Shown here piece by piece: positions 7,730-17,489 of a DNA stretch of 64,000 nt. The notes beneath the pieces were generated by a model. That model did not search any database. It was not told the DNA's origin and worked only from the letters and a program-made list of their open reading frames with translations. A program made the translations under genes and the position numbers. Positions within the stretch are counted from its first letter, which is position 1. Each line of letters starts with the position of its first letter. Origin of the DNA: Fibrobacter sp. UWB13 (lineage in GTDB: Bacteria > Fibrobacterota > Fibrobacteria > Fibrobacterales > Fibrobacteraceae); assembly GCF_900177805.1 (NCBI RefSeq), contig NZ_FXAX01000001.1, positions 1,240,001 through 1,304,000 on the forward strand. The letters run 5' to 3'.

Positions 7730-9147
7730 TGCAGACTATTCAGGAACTTCAGGCTCAACTTGCAAACGGCAGCACCACTGCCGAAAAGCTCGCACAGGCC
7801 TCCCTCGAAAAAATTGAATCTACAAAGAATTTGAACGCCTATATCTCGGTGCTGAACGACCGCGCTCTTGAACGCGCTAAGGAAAGCGACAAGCGCCGCG
7901 CCGAAGGCAAGTCTCTGGGCGCCCTCGATGGCATCCCGGTCGCCGTGAAGGACAACATGTGCTTGAACGGCACCCGCACTACAGCCGCCTCCAAGATTCT
8001 CGATAACTTCGTTGCCCCCTACACTGCAACAGCACTCGAAAAGCTCGAAGCCGCAGGCGCCATCATCGTCGGCAAGACGAACATGGACGAATTCGCCATG
8101 GGTTCCAGCAACGAAACCTCTTACTACGGCCCGGTCAAGAATCCGCTCGACGAATCCCGCGTTCCGGGTGGCTCCTCGGGTGGTTCCGCAGTCGCCGTCG
8201 CCTCTGGCACGGTTCCTTGCGCTCTCGGTTCCGACACGGGTGGATCCATCCGCCAGCCGGCTGCCTGCACGGGTGTCGTCGGTTTAAAGCCGACTTACGG
8301 CCGCGTTTCCCGTTACGGTCTCCTCGCCTACGCAAGCTCTCTTGACCAGATTGGTCCGTTCGGTGCAACCGTTCGTGACTGCGCAACGCTCCTCGGTGCA
8401 ATTTGCGGCATTGACCCGCACGACAACACCACCAGCACTCGCCCGACCGAAGACTTTACCGCAAAGCTCGGCACCGGAGTTAAGGGCAAGGTCATCGGCG
8501 TTCCGAAGGAATACTTTGGCGAAGGCCTCGATGCAGAATGCAAGGCCGCCATCGAAAACATGCTTAAGAAGATGGAAGCCGAAGGCGCCACGATCAAGGA
8601 AGTGAGCCTCCCGCACATCAGCTATGCAGTTTCGAGCTACTACATCATTGCAACGGCAGAAGCAAGCTCCAACCTCAGCCGCTACGACGGCGTGCGTTAC
8701 GGCTACCGCAGTCCCGAAGCTCGTAAGCTCTTCGACCTTTACGCCAAGTCCCGCAGCGAAGGTTTCGGCAAGGAAGTGCAACGCCGCATCCTCCTCGGAA
8801 GCTACGTTCTCTCCGCCGGTTTCTATGACGCTTACTACGTGCAGGCCCAGAAGGTTCGCCGCCTCATTACGGACGACTTCACCGAAGCCTTCAAGACTTG
8901 CGACGTGATTGCAAGCCCGACGATGCCGGGTCTCCCGCTCAAGTGCGGCATGAACGAATCTGATCCTATGGCCGTTTACCTCTCCGACATCTACACCGTT
9001 AGCTTGAACCTCGCCGGTCTCCCGGGCGTGAGCGTTCCGTGCGGTATGGCAGGCGGACTCCCGGTTGGCCTCCAGTGGATTGGCAAGCCGTTCCAGGAAG
9101 CAGACTTGCTCGCAGTCGCCGAAGCAACCGAGCGTTTGAACAAGTAA
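7729..9147 (+). CDS. gatA: Asp-tRNA(Asn)/Glu-tRNA(Gln) amidotransferase subunit A
   Basis: 472 residues from the ATG at 7729 (an in-frame upstream GTG at 7711 lies inside the previous gene and is less likely). Amidase-signature subunit that hydrolyses glutamine and channels ammonia to GatB for transamidation of misacylated tRNA. The Ser-cisSer-Lys triad is visible as Lys74 (IPVAVKDN), Ser149 (VPGGSSGGSA) and Ser173 (GSDTGGSIRQP). The presence of tRNA-dependent amidation fits a genome lacking GlnRS and/or AsnRS. GatB and GatC must be encoded elsewhere. Followed by two hairpins. Confidence 0.95.
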   Translation: MQTIQELQAQLANGSTTAEKLAQASLEKIESTKNLNAYISVLNDRALERAKESDKRRAEGKSLGALDGIPVAVKDNMCLNGTRTTAASKILDNFVAPYTATALEKLEAAGAIIVGKTNMDEFAMGSSNETSYYGPVKNPLDESRVPGGSSGGSAVAVASGTVPCALGSDTGGSIRQPAACTGVVGLKPTYGRVSRYGLLAYASSLDQIGPFGATVRDCATLLGAICGIDPHDNTTSTRPTEDFTAKLGTGVKGKVIGVPKEYFGEGLDAECKAAIENMLKKMEAEGATIKEVSLPHISYAVSSYYIIATAEASSNLSRYDGVRYGYRSPEARKLFDLYAKSRSEGFGKEVQRRILLGSYVLSAGFYDAYYVQAQKVRRLITDDFTEAFKTCDVIASPTMPGLPLKCGMNESDPMAVYLSDIYTVSLNLAGLPGVSVPCGMAGGLPVGLQWIGKPFQEADLLAVAEATERLNK

Positions 9148-9152
9148 AAAAA

Positions 9153-9212
9153 GCGCGGCTTTAAAAGCCGCGACTCTCGCAAAAAACGACGCCCACCAAG
9201 GCGCCGTTTTTG
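9153..9212 (+). terminator. tandem hairpins after gatA
   Basis: First hairpin is a 9 bp stem (CGCGGCTTT / AAAGCCGCG, 9154-9172) without a T run. Second (about 9183-9212, AACGACGCC...GGCGCCGTT) is followed by TTTTTG and is the likely intrinsic terminator. Confidence 0.7.
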
Positions 9213-9245
9213 TTTCTGCAAGCATCGAAGATGCGCTGCGATTTC

Positions 9246-10334
9246 CTATTTCTTCCGGTGTTCGTACAAATAAAGGTTCGCTTCCGGCACCGCCAAATCA
9301 GAACCCTTTAAAATCCATTCGTCATCGGTACCGCTACGATAAGTAACGACCACACTGTAACTTTTTTCTGATTGCAGAACTTCCTTCGGAACAGTCCAGA
9401 AGTTTTCCGTCCCGACGACAAATTCAAGCGGATAAGTCTTGTCGCCATCTACCTCGTTGAACACGATTTTGCGGACAGCATCTTTCGGGTTACGAACCTG
9501 AATAATGCTCCAGTACGAGCTAGCGCCTTCCTTAACCCAGATGGATGTGGAATCGCCCCACACGCCTTCGATTCCTTCGCAACTCACGAATTCCCATTCG
9601 CCGTAATAACGACCGACCTGGATTCCCATGATGTCGCTAGCGGGCGCACCGCCCAAATCCACACCGCAGTTTGCATCCGGGCAACGGTCCGTAATGCGCA
9701 CAGTCACCTCTTTCCAGCCATCCGGCGTCTTCGCCTTCACGTGAACGCAGCCGCCACATGCCATGCCACCATCCCACGGGCCCTTATCATCCCCCGGAGA
9801 AACATTCACATGGATTGCCGCATAATACTGGATATTCGTCTGTCCGTAATTGCAGGCGCCACCGAGACTCGTTTCTTTCGCAGTGATGCTCCCGTAAGTT
9901 GTCACAGAGCCCTTACCGCCGTTTTCCACAAGCGTCGGGTCTGCCGCCGTATAGCTATCGCAGTTCGTGCAAACACCGCTATCCGACGATTCCGCAGGCT
10001 TCTCGGAAGAAGACGATTCTGCGGCCTTCTCGGCACTAGAGCTTGATGATTGCGTGACCTTTTCAGAAGAAAATTCCGCAGACTTTTCCGAGCTCGAGCT
10101 TTCGGACTTCACCGACGATGAACTTGCGTTTTTTTGGGCAGAGCTGCTCAATGGCTTCGCGGATTCTTGAGAAGACGAAGATTCAGCCAGCATCTCAGAA
10201 GAAGAGGAGCCCTCACCCACCGCAACCGGCGAGCCATCAGACGAATCGCCACACGCCACAAACGCAAACGGCACCACAAACGAACCTGCGAGCACAGCCG
10301 CCAACAACCAACTCGAACGTGACCTTTTATTCAT
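9246..10334 (-). CDS. expansin-like cell-wall-loosening lipoprotein
   Basis: 362 residues. Signal peptide with Cys28 (FAFVACGDSS) suggests a lipoprotein. Residues 30-118 are a Ser/Glu/Lys-rich linker. Residues ~120-240 match the double-psi beta-barrel of bacterial expansins (EXLX1 type): GSVTTYGS, GGACNYGQ, CGGCVHVKA, and ITDRCPDANCGVDLG with the conserved Asp. Residues ~245-362 fit the CBM63-like second domain (WSIIQVRNPKDAVRKIVF, aromatic residues for glycan stacking). Expansins loosen cellulose-matrix contacts without hydrolysis. Surface anchoring fits a fibre-attached rumen organism. A REP-like hairpin (10356-10375) lies 22 nt before the ATG. Confidence 0.88.
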   Translation of the reverse strand: MNKRSRSSWLLAAVLAGSFVVPFAFVACGDSSDGSPVAVGEGSSSSEMLAESSSSQESAKPLSSSAQKNASSSSVKSESSSSEKSAEFSSEKVTQSSSSSAEKAAESSSSEKPAESSDSGVCTNCDSYTAADPTLVENGGKGSVTTYGSITAKETSLGGACNYGQTNIQYYAAIHVNVSPGDDKGPWDGGMACGGCVHVKAKTPDGWKEVTVRITDRCPDANCGVDLGGAPASDIMGIQVGRYYGEWEFVSCEGIEGVWGDSTSIWVKEGASSYWSIIQVRNPKDAVRKIVFNEVDGDKTYPLEFVVGTENFWTVPKEVLQSEKSYSVVVTYRSGTDDEWILKGSDLAVPEANLYLYEHRKK

Positions 10335-10350
10335 AAAAAACGCTACCTTG

Positions 10351-10382
10351 CTGTCATGCCCGCGAAAGCGGGCATCTCCTTT
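10351..10382. repeat. REP-like palindrome
   Basis: CTGTC-ATGCCCGC-GAAA-GCGGGCAT-CTCCTTTT; perfect 8 bp stem (10356-10363 with 10368-10375) and GAAA tetraloop. Located in the probable 5' leader of the expansin-like gene. Confidence 0.85.
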
Positions 10383-10411
10383 TCAAAAAGCTCTTTTTCC
10401 TAATATATATC

Positions 10412-10438
10412 AAAAAAACGCAGCCTGGAGAAGCTGCG
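10412..10438 (-). terminator. intrinsic terminator of the 10447 lipoprotein gene
   Basis: On the minus strand CGCAGC-TTCTCCAG-GCTGCG is followed by seven T residues, a classic rho-independent signal just after the stop codon. Confidence 0.85.
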
Positions 10439-10446
10439 ATCCTTAT

Positions 10447-11202
10447 TTAAAACTGCGCAATTGGAGTTTTCTCGATCATGTGTAAAATCAATTCTCGTAA
10501 AACATTTACCCAGTCATGCTCGATTACCCGTTCCTTGGAACATTGATCTTCATCCAAGCGTCCAAAATCCATTCGTTTTCCAGCCTTTGCATCATAAAAA
10601 GCGTATGAAGCTGAAATCTTGACGCAGTTGTTTGTTCGATACCCCATAACCGGGATTGGAAAAGCAGGCGTGCTTAAGCCCGAATTATAAAGATTCAAGT
10701 TCTGGTAAGACTTCATTTCGATACTGTCTAGCACAAAATAAACTTCGGCACCATCAGACATCGAAACCGGCTTTGGCACACGAAGACTATCGCCATCCAA
10801 GACCTCTACAGAATACGTGACTCTATCTTTCGAGATACAATCCAGTTTATAATGAACATTCGAGTTAAACTTAAGCGTATTGTCCACATTGCTCGAGAAC
10901 CACTCCTTCATTTTTTCCATATTTTCAGACATCATGAGCGTGTCTCTCGAATCCACAGTTTTTTCGGAAAATGTTGACATTCCAGAAGCATCATTCGCAC
11001 TTGTATAAAACCACGGGAAAACGGTCCATTCCTTAGAGTCTTCAGAATCTTTTTCTTTGTTCAAAACTACAGGTTCCGTAAACAAAACGTTCATGCTAGC
11101 CGGTTTTTGTGTCCAGGACGCATCCTTGTGTTGCTTTGTCCCTGAACAACCCAAAATTGCAGTTGCAAGAACCATAGGAATCATCAACTTCACTAATCTC
11201 AT
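10447..11202 (-). CDS. hypothetical lipoprotein
   Basis: 251 residues from ATG 11202, preceded by GAAGGAG at good spacing; a TTG two codons upstream is possible but the SD favours the ATG. Signal peptide MRLVKLMIPMVLATAILGCS with lipobox AILGCS. The mature protein has no motif I recognise; it contains charged stretches and ends with the helix-like VNVLRELILHMIEKTP. A terminator follows at 10412. Probably a single-gene unit downstream of the large lipoprotein gene at 11420, separated by a hairpin at 11248. Confidence 0.75.
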   Translation of the reverse strand: MRLVKLMIPMVLATAILGCSGTKQHKDASWTQKPASMNVLFTEPVVLNKEKDSEDSKEWTVFPWFYTSANDASGMSTFSEKTVDSRDTLMMSENMEKMKEWFSSNVDNTLKFNSNVHYKLDCISKDRVTYSVEVLDGDSLRVPKPVSMSDGAEVYFVLDSIEMKSYQNLNLYNSGLSTPAFPIPVMGYRTNNCVKISASYAFYDAKAGKRMDFGRLDEDQCSKERVIEHDWVNVLRELILHMIEKTPIAQF

Positions 11203-11247
11203 TTTCAACTCCTTCTAAAATTTGTTCAAAAAAAATATAACAAAAAT

Positions 11248-11270
11248 CCGGCACGCTTTTTGCGCACCGG
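11248..11270 (-). terminator. hairpin between two lipoprotein genes
   Basis: Minus-strand CCGGTGCGC-AAAAA-GCGTGCCGG followed by ATTTTTGTTATATTTTTTTT. Likely terminates transcription from the 13714 lipoprotein gene. Confidence 0.65.
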
Positions 11271-11385
11271 TTTTCATAGGATATCCTTCGACTTCGGCTA
11301 ACGCCTCCGCTCAGGATGACATGTAAGGCCCATCGACAACACTTCGATAAACTCAGCGCTTCGGCAACAAAAAATATTCAAATGA
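11271..11385. repeat. intergenic dispersed-repeat remnants
   Basis: Contains CTTCGACTTCGGCTAACGCC...GCTCAGGATGACA and CAACACTTCGATAAACTCAGCGCTTCGG, segments with the look of dispersed GC-rich intergenic repeats rather than genes. No other function seen. Confidence 0.4.
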
Positions 11386-11419
11386 GAATCCCGATAGTTG
11401 TATTTCTCAACCATCAATT

Positions 11420-13714
11420 CTACAGCTTAAGAACTTCGATAATTTGTCTAATACGTTTCATCTGGTAATCGTAAAGGTCCGTATGACCTTTCATCTTGCT
11501 TTCGTAAGGTTTTGTCTTTTTAACAGCCGCCTCAAAATCTTTCGCGTTATACGACTTGATATCCGGCAAGTAATTTCGACTGAGAATGATCAAGCCATCT
11601 CTATCCTTCATCTTAATTCGAACCTTCACGTTGACTTCAAGGAAAGGAAGACTTATACCATTTTCTCTCCACATGGTTACATACTGGGGCTCTATAGCAA
11701 AGCCATTCGCGCCACGCCCTCTAATATAGTTTTCCATGGTAACATACAATTCCGCCTTATAACCACCCATGTTATATTCTTCGCTCTCATAGAGCAAAGT
11801 GTCTGACTCCTGCATTCCATACTTGTCTTCACTTGCATAAAGAAAATCAAACAGTTCCTTTGGACTGTCGGGCCACATGCTATCGCTATATGGAGCGTGA
11901 TAATTGGAGTGCGTTCCAAGTCCGAACGCACTACGTATTTTATCATTTTTGGGCTGCATATTCTTTCTAGCCCCGCAAATAGCCTCAACCTCAAGCCATT
12001 CTATTTTGTCTTCCGAAAAGATATTCGGATTCAATTCCAATTCAATGCTATTGGGATCAAAAAAGTAGGGTGCATAATACTCTTCATAATTATACACCAT
12101 CCGTTTCATGTACGAATTATCCCAATAAACCACGGGCGAAGTCTTTAGATTCCACACCCCCTGCCCCATCGTAGAATTTTCCAGATTAAAACTGGACATA
12201 TAAACAGTCGGCGAAGCAATATTATGGTTGGCCTTGGAACCACTAACAATTCCCTTGGTATCAATAGAACCATCAAGTCCAAGGTTAATCGTACCATTAA
12301 GCGAGCCCTTGTAATTTGTGGGACCTCCACCTCCTAGCCCAGCCAACTGCGTTCCCGTACCGAACATCTGACCAACGGAGCCAAGTCCTTGGGCAACATT
12401 GCCCGTGTAAAAATTAGCGATGGCACTACCCGCCTGCGCAACAGCCTGAAGTCCAAGCAAAATTCCCTTTGCGGTACTTGACGATTTCTGCTGCACCTGT
12501 TCCAGTTTTAAATCAGCCTTGAAACCACCATCGATAGCCGCTGCCATGGCACTATAAAGTGAAGTTTGGTTTTTCTCCCAAGAGCGCATCTGCAACCTGA
12601 TATAATCCTGGTCAAGATCAATCCTAGCATCTTTCCGATAAATAGAGAGGTCAACGTCAAAAGCCCACCATCCGACATTAGGAGTAATAAAGCCATCGCT
12701 ACTCCTATAATCCACCCAAGGAGTCACATAATCCATATACGTTCCCCGAACAGTCTGTCCCAGGGCATCCTTGTCCACAATTTTACGATCCGATGGTACA
12801 CCATAACTCCAGTTACCAAGCTGTGCCAAATTGTCGGGCATAGACACCTGCCACACATGGTCATTACCCGTCAAAGTATTATAGGGCTGATAGAAGAAAA
12901 AGCGAAGGATGCCGGTATACTTATTGTAAACGGCAAAGAAATTGTTATTGACATCCTGGAAACGGCCGCACAAGTTAAGCACCCATTCCCATCCGTTTTC
13001 AGGCGTAACATCATCTGTAAAACGATCCGGAAGATTCGATGCAACAACTTTCTTATTCCAAGGAAGGTTCACCAACGTATAACCGTCGTAGCCACGGTCA
13101 TCCTTAATTCGGCCCACGCCGTCGTATATGTAGATGGCGTCCTGCCGCCTCCAATTTTCGCGCGTAAAATCCTTGTCATTAATGTTGTAATTATCGGACA
13201 TGGCTCCACCAGTCGACATCCTTTCCAACAAGACAGCCATTTCGTCTAATGGGCGCTCCATTTTGAAAATTTTTCCGTCAGCGGTAAACACGATAGTATC
13301 ATTGTCGTATTTTGCAGAGAGCTTTCGAGGATAAAAAGTCGAATCCCAGTCTTCGTTGACACTTATTTTGATTGAATTATCATGATGCGATGTGTAAGCG
13401 AATCCCCCATCGGAACTTTTTCCGCCAAAACGGTCCACCGGATCCGTTTCTTCGTCGTTGAAGAAAAGCCTACTCCACCAACCGGAGCCATCTTCATTAA
13501 ATTGCAGGATTTCGACAACGCGGGAGTACTTCACCTCATCGCCAAACGAACAGGTTCCCTCCTCGTCGTATTCAGTCCACCACATTCCCTTAAGCTGCGA
13601 AGCCAAGGGATTTTCGGCCCGAGCCTCCCCAGTAGGACTCGAACTGTTAGAACAAGAGGTCAATACTAACGGAAAAAGCATTAGCATTGCGCTTAAAAGA
13701 GCCCATTTTCGCAT
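11420..13714 (-). CDS. large hypothetical lipoprotein with glycine-zipper-like segment
   Basis: 764 residues; ATG preceded by GAAGGAG. Signal peptide ends LVLTSCSNSSS, a lipobox. Residues ~35-130 include WWTEYDEEGT and look like a lipocalin-type beta domain, but this is weak. Around residues 415-465 there is a small-residue-rich, Gly/Ala-repeating hydrophobic stretch ending in GLGGGG, flanked by QVQQKSSS and TNYKGSLNGTINLGLDG. The rest is rich in Trp, Tyr and Asn, typical of envelope beta proteins. No family recognised. Large for a lipoprotein and not part of an obvious operon. Confidence 0.75.
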   Translation of the reverse strand: MRKWALLSAMLMLFPLVLTSCSNSSSPTGEARAENPLASQLKGMWWTEYDEEGTCSFGDEVKYSRVVEILQFNEDGSGWWSRLFFNDEETDPVDRFGGKSSDGGFAYTSHHDNSIKISVNEDWDSTFYPRKLSAKYDNDTIVFTADGKIFKMERPLDEMAVLLERMSTGGAMSDNYNINDKDFTRENWRRQDAIYIYDGVGRIKDDRGYDGYTLVNLPWNKKVVASNLPDRFTDDVTPENGWEWVLNLCGRFQDVNNNFFAVYNKYTGILRFFFYQPYNTLTGNDHVWQVSMPDNLAQLGNWSYGVPSDRKIVDKDALGQTVRGTYMDYVTPWVDYRSSDGFITPNVGWWAFDVDLSIYRKDARIDLDQDYIRLQMRSWEKNQTSLYSAMAAAIDGGFKADLKLEQVQQKSSSTAKGILLGLQAVAQAGSAIANFYTGNVAQGLGSVGQMFGTGTQLAGLGGGGPTNYKGSLNGTINLGLDGSIDTKGIVSGSKANHNIASPTVYMSSFNLENSTMGQGVWNLKTSPVVYWDNSYMKRMVYNYEEYYAPYFFDPNSIELELNPNIFSEDKIEWLEVEAICGARKNMQPKNDKIRSAFGLGTHSNYHAPYSDSMWPDSPKELFDFLYASEDKYGMQESDTLLYESEEYNMGGYKAELYVTMENYIRGRGANGFAIEPQYVTMWRENGISLPFLEVNVKVRIKMKDRDGLIILSRNYLPDIKSYNAKDFEAAVKKTKPYESKMKGHTDLYDYQMKRIRQIIEVLKL

Positions 13715-13817
13715 GATTTCTCCTTCTTATAAGAGTCAATCCTCTCTAAATATATTTTTTTTGCGCAAGAACGAGGAAATTTTAAAGCAAATAACATTCC
13801 AGCTTGGAGTGTAAATG

Positions 13818-13848
13818 ACAAAAACGGCGAGCTGATGCCCGCCGTCTT
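13818..13848 (-). terminator. intrinsic terminator of guaB
   Basis: Minus-strand GACGGCGGGCATCAGCTCGCCGTTTTTG: 6 bp stem ACGGCG/CGCCGT and T5 run beyond the guaB stop. Confidence 0.75.
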
Positions 13849-13901
13849 TAATTCTTGGATCCTATCGCATCTTCACGGACACTCCAGGATGACTCTTCCG
13901 A

Positions 13902-15413
<1,512 letters not shown>

Positions 15414-15436
15414 TTATTTGTCAATAGATTGTAAAA

Positions 15437-15520
15437 AAGGGGGAAGTCTCCCCCTGGTTCGCACTACGTCGCTCTCCACCCCTTCGAACGGGCGCTCAGT
15501 CGCCGCCCCGTAACGCCCCG
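15437..15520. other. GC-rich spacer hairpin
   Basis: AGGGGGAAGTCTCCCCCT is a strong short hairpin downstream of the xylanase stop (minus strand), followed by a GC-rich block with GTCGCTCTCC and CAGTCGCCG motifs that resembles a dispersed repeat. May act as the xylanase transcript 3' end, but lacks a clear T run. Confidence 0.4.
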
Positions 15521-15527
15521 GCTTGTA

Positions 15528-16631
15528 TTAGCGCTCGACAGCAATCGTCTTGGCAAAGGCCCCTCGCTTGACCAGATAAACGGACGAACGAGCAAACTTG
15601 TTTGCTACAGCCTGCTTAAGCGACAAACCACTCTTCAGTTCAACCTTGCCGAGGAAATTTCCCTGCATATCGAACACTTGATAAATCCCCGCCTTGTCAA
15701 AGCGCTGTACCGTAAACGGAATCGCATCGGTCCCCGAACTCGAAGAACCGCCAACACTGCTCGAAGATTCTGCGAGCACATCCGATGACGAACTCGGCAC
15801 AGTTTCAGAGGAACTCGACGCCACAGAACTTGAACTTAAAGCAACAGAACTGGACGACGGAACTTCGTCGCCTTTGACATAAACCTTTATATGCGGAAAA
15901 TCGGCCGTACCGGAAACGCCGTTACTCATGCTCCCCGCTTCGCCAAGCACCTTAGCTTCGTAGAGCTTACCCATTTCCATGCCCAGCTTTTCCCACTGTC
16001 TCATGTGAGCGCTAATATTGATGACTCCGCAATCACGGGCATTTTCACGAATGCTGAAATACTGCAAAAAAGTCGTATTGCCCTGTGTCTTGATGGCCGG
16101 CCCCGTATGTTCACCCCAATAAACGGAGTATTTGGCACCATCGATTGTGTAATCGCCCATCTTATGGCTAGCGACCCAATCGCCAGGCCTCCACCCCGTC
16201 AGCCAGTTATCGACAACATAATATTCGACCAGTTTGCTCGGGGATTTCGAGACTTCTTCCATCCAACCATAGACGCCGACATAGGAGTAATCGGCACCAT
16301 TGATATTCTGCTTCACGAGTTTGAATTCTGCAAGCATATCGCCGCCAAGTTCGTTATACTTCTTGTCGCTATCGAACGAAAGCCCCGCACGGCAAAGGTA
16401 GTCTCCAGCACTCTGGAAAGAACAAGACATGGATCCGTCTTCATAAATCGTAAGCGAACCCGAAGTAGCCCTATCGTACCAAAGCTCGTAACCGACACCG
16501 TTGTACGAGCTCACTTCGTTTCCATTCACTTTTTTGCTTGCACCTGTATGTTTAGCTGCATTGCAAAAATCCTGTGCCAAGACCCCCGCCGTGAGTCCCA
16601 TACTCAAGGCGATAATAATTTTATTCACCAT
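15528..16631 (-). CDS. GH11 endo-1,4-beta-xylanase with Ser-rich linker and C-terminal sorting-type domain
   Basis: 367 residues from ATG 16631, preceded by GGAGG; a TTG five codons upstream is the alternative. Signal peptide to about residue 20 (MVNKIIIALSMGLTAGVLAQ). GH11 jelly-roll at ~25-252: VGYELWYD, GSLTIYEDGSMSC, nucleophile Glu136 in KLVEYYVVDNW, and acid/base Glu231 in LGEAGSMSNGVSGTADF. Residues ~258-305 are a Ser/Val linker. The last ~60 residues (GIYQVFDMQGNFLGKVEL ... VYLVKRGAF) resemble C-terminal domains of secreted Fibrobacter and T9SS-type proteins. Hydrolyses xylan backbones outside the cell. Single catalytic domain, unlike two-domain GH11 xylanases known from Fibrobacter. 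Confidence 0.92.
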   Translation of the reverse strand: MVNKIIIALSMGLTAGVLAQDFCNAAKHTGASKKVNGNEVSSYNGVGYELWYDRATSGSLTIYEDGSMSCSFQSAGDYLCRAGLSFDSDKKYNELGGDMLAEFKLVKQNINGADYSYVGVYGWMEEVSKSPSKLVEYYVVDNWLTGWRPGDWVASHKMGDYTIDGAKYSVYWGEHTGPAIKTQGNTTFLQYFSIRENARDCGVINISAHMRQWEKLGMEMGKLYEAKVLGEAGSMSNGVSGTADFPHIKVYVKGDEVPSSSSVALSSSSVASSSSETVPSSSSDVLAESSSSVGGSSSSGTDAIPFTVQRFDKAGIYQVFDMQGNFLGKVELKSGLSLKQAVANKFARSSVYLVKRGAFAKTIAVER

Positions 16632-16737
16632 ACATACCTCCACCAAAAGGTTACTTTCAATATAATAAAAAAGCCCGACAAGTTAATCACTAGTCGAGCT
16701 CATAACAATTTTAATGTATCAGTTGCATATAGCGGCG

Positions 16738-17292
16738 TCACTTTCCGTTATAGCGCTCCATGCACTTCTCGATGCCGAGCTTAAAGTAGCATTCCACAAG
16801 CGCTGGGACCTTCGCAATCGCTTCATCGAATTTCGGGCGGTCTTCGGGCGAGAACTTCGCCAAGACCCAGTTGCTGAGGTCAAATTTCGGAGGGCATTTG
16901 CCAACGCCAAAACGGATGCGCGGGAACTTGTCGCCCACATGTTCAATAATGTTGCGGAGTCCATTCTGACCGCCATGGCTACCGTCCTTGCGGCAACGGA
17001 TACGGCCTACATCCAAATTAATATCATCGCTGAAAACGAGTAAATGATCGACCTTGACCTTGTACCACGTCATCAGAGCCTGCACTGCTTCACCAGAGAG
17101 ATTCATATAGGTTTGCGGCTTCACGAGGAGGCATTCCTCACCTGCAATGTTCACCTTCATGGTGAGCGCCTTATGTTCCGATTTCCAGTCCTTGCTCGGG
17201 TCAGCGAGCTTTTCAACTGCCATAAAACCGGCATTGTGGTGCGTGTTCGAATACTGCGTTCCAGGATTTCCAAGACCGACGATTAAATACAT
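16738..17292 (-). CDS. pth: peptidyl-tRNA hydrolase
   Basis: 184 residues, standard size. Recycles peptidyl-tRNA dropped by ribosomes. Shows LIVGLGNPGTQYSNTHHNAGF with catalytic His19 and Asn20, KPQTYMNLSGEAVQ, SDDINLDVGRIR with the catalytic Asp, and GSHGGQNGLRNI. The gene sits downstream of rplY as in many bacteria, but here a RhuM-family gene and a small lipoprotein gene are interposed. Confidence 0.97.
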   Translation of the reverse strand: MYLIVGLGNPGTQYSNTHHNAGFMAVEKLADPSKDWKSEHKALTMKVNIAGEECLLVKPQTYMNLSGEAVQALMTWYKVKVDHLLVFSDDINLDVGRIRCRKDGSHGGQNGLRNIIEHVGDKFPRIRFGVGKCPPKFDLSNWVLAKFSPEDRPKFDEAIAKVPALVECYFKLGIEKCMERYNGK

Positions 17293-17314
17293 AATAAAAC
17301 CTTAAAAAATATCG

Positions 17315-17467
17315 TTACTTTTCCGCATCGAGTTCGCTATACGCTTTTGCGGCATTTGCACGAACTTCATCTGCATTGCTATCCTGCTGCTGTACGACAG
17401 GTTCAGAACTAGCACACCCTAAAAGTGCGATAAAAGAAAGGCAAGATAAAAGCTTGAGTAATTTCAT
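17315..17467 (-). CDS. small (50-residue) lipoprotein
   Basis: MKLLKLLSCLSFIALLGCASSE... from ATG 17467: a signal peptide with lipobox ALLGCA and a mature part of only 33 residues rich in Gln, Asp, Ala and Glu (QQQDSNADEVRANAAKAYS). A longer in-frame reading to 17635 runs through the 3' end of the RhuM gene and has no signal peptide. Located 22 bp upstream of pth, so likely co-transcribed. Function unknown; it resembles the many short lipoproteins of Gram-negative envelopes. Confidence 0.7.
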   Translation of the reverse strand: MKLLKLLSCLSFIALLGCASSEPVVQQQDSNADEVRANAAKAYSELDAEK

Positions 17468-17489
17468 ATCTAGAATATACAAAAATCGG

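Noticed and set aside
8212-8232. TGGCAC...TTGC resembling a sigma-54 promoter
   Set aside because: Inside gatA coding sequence and with wrong spacing.
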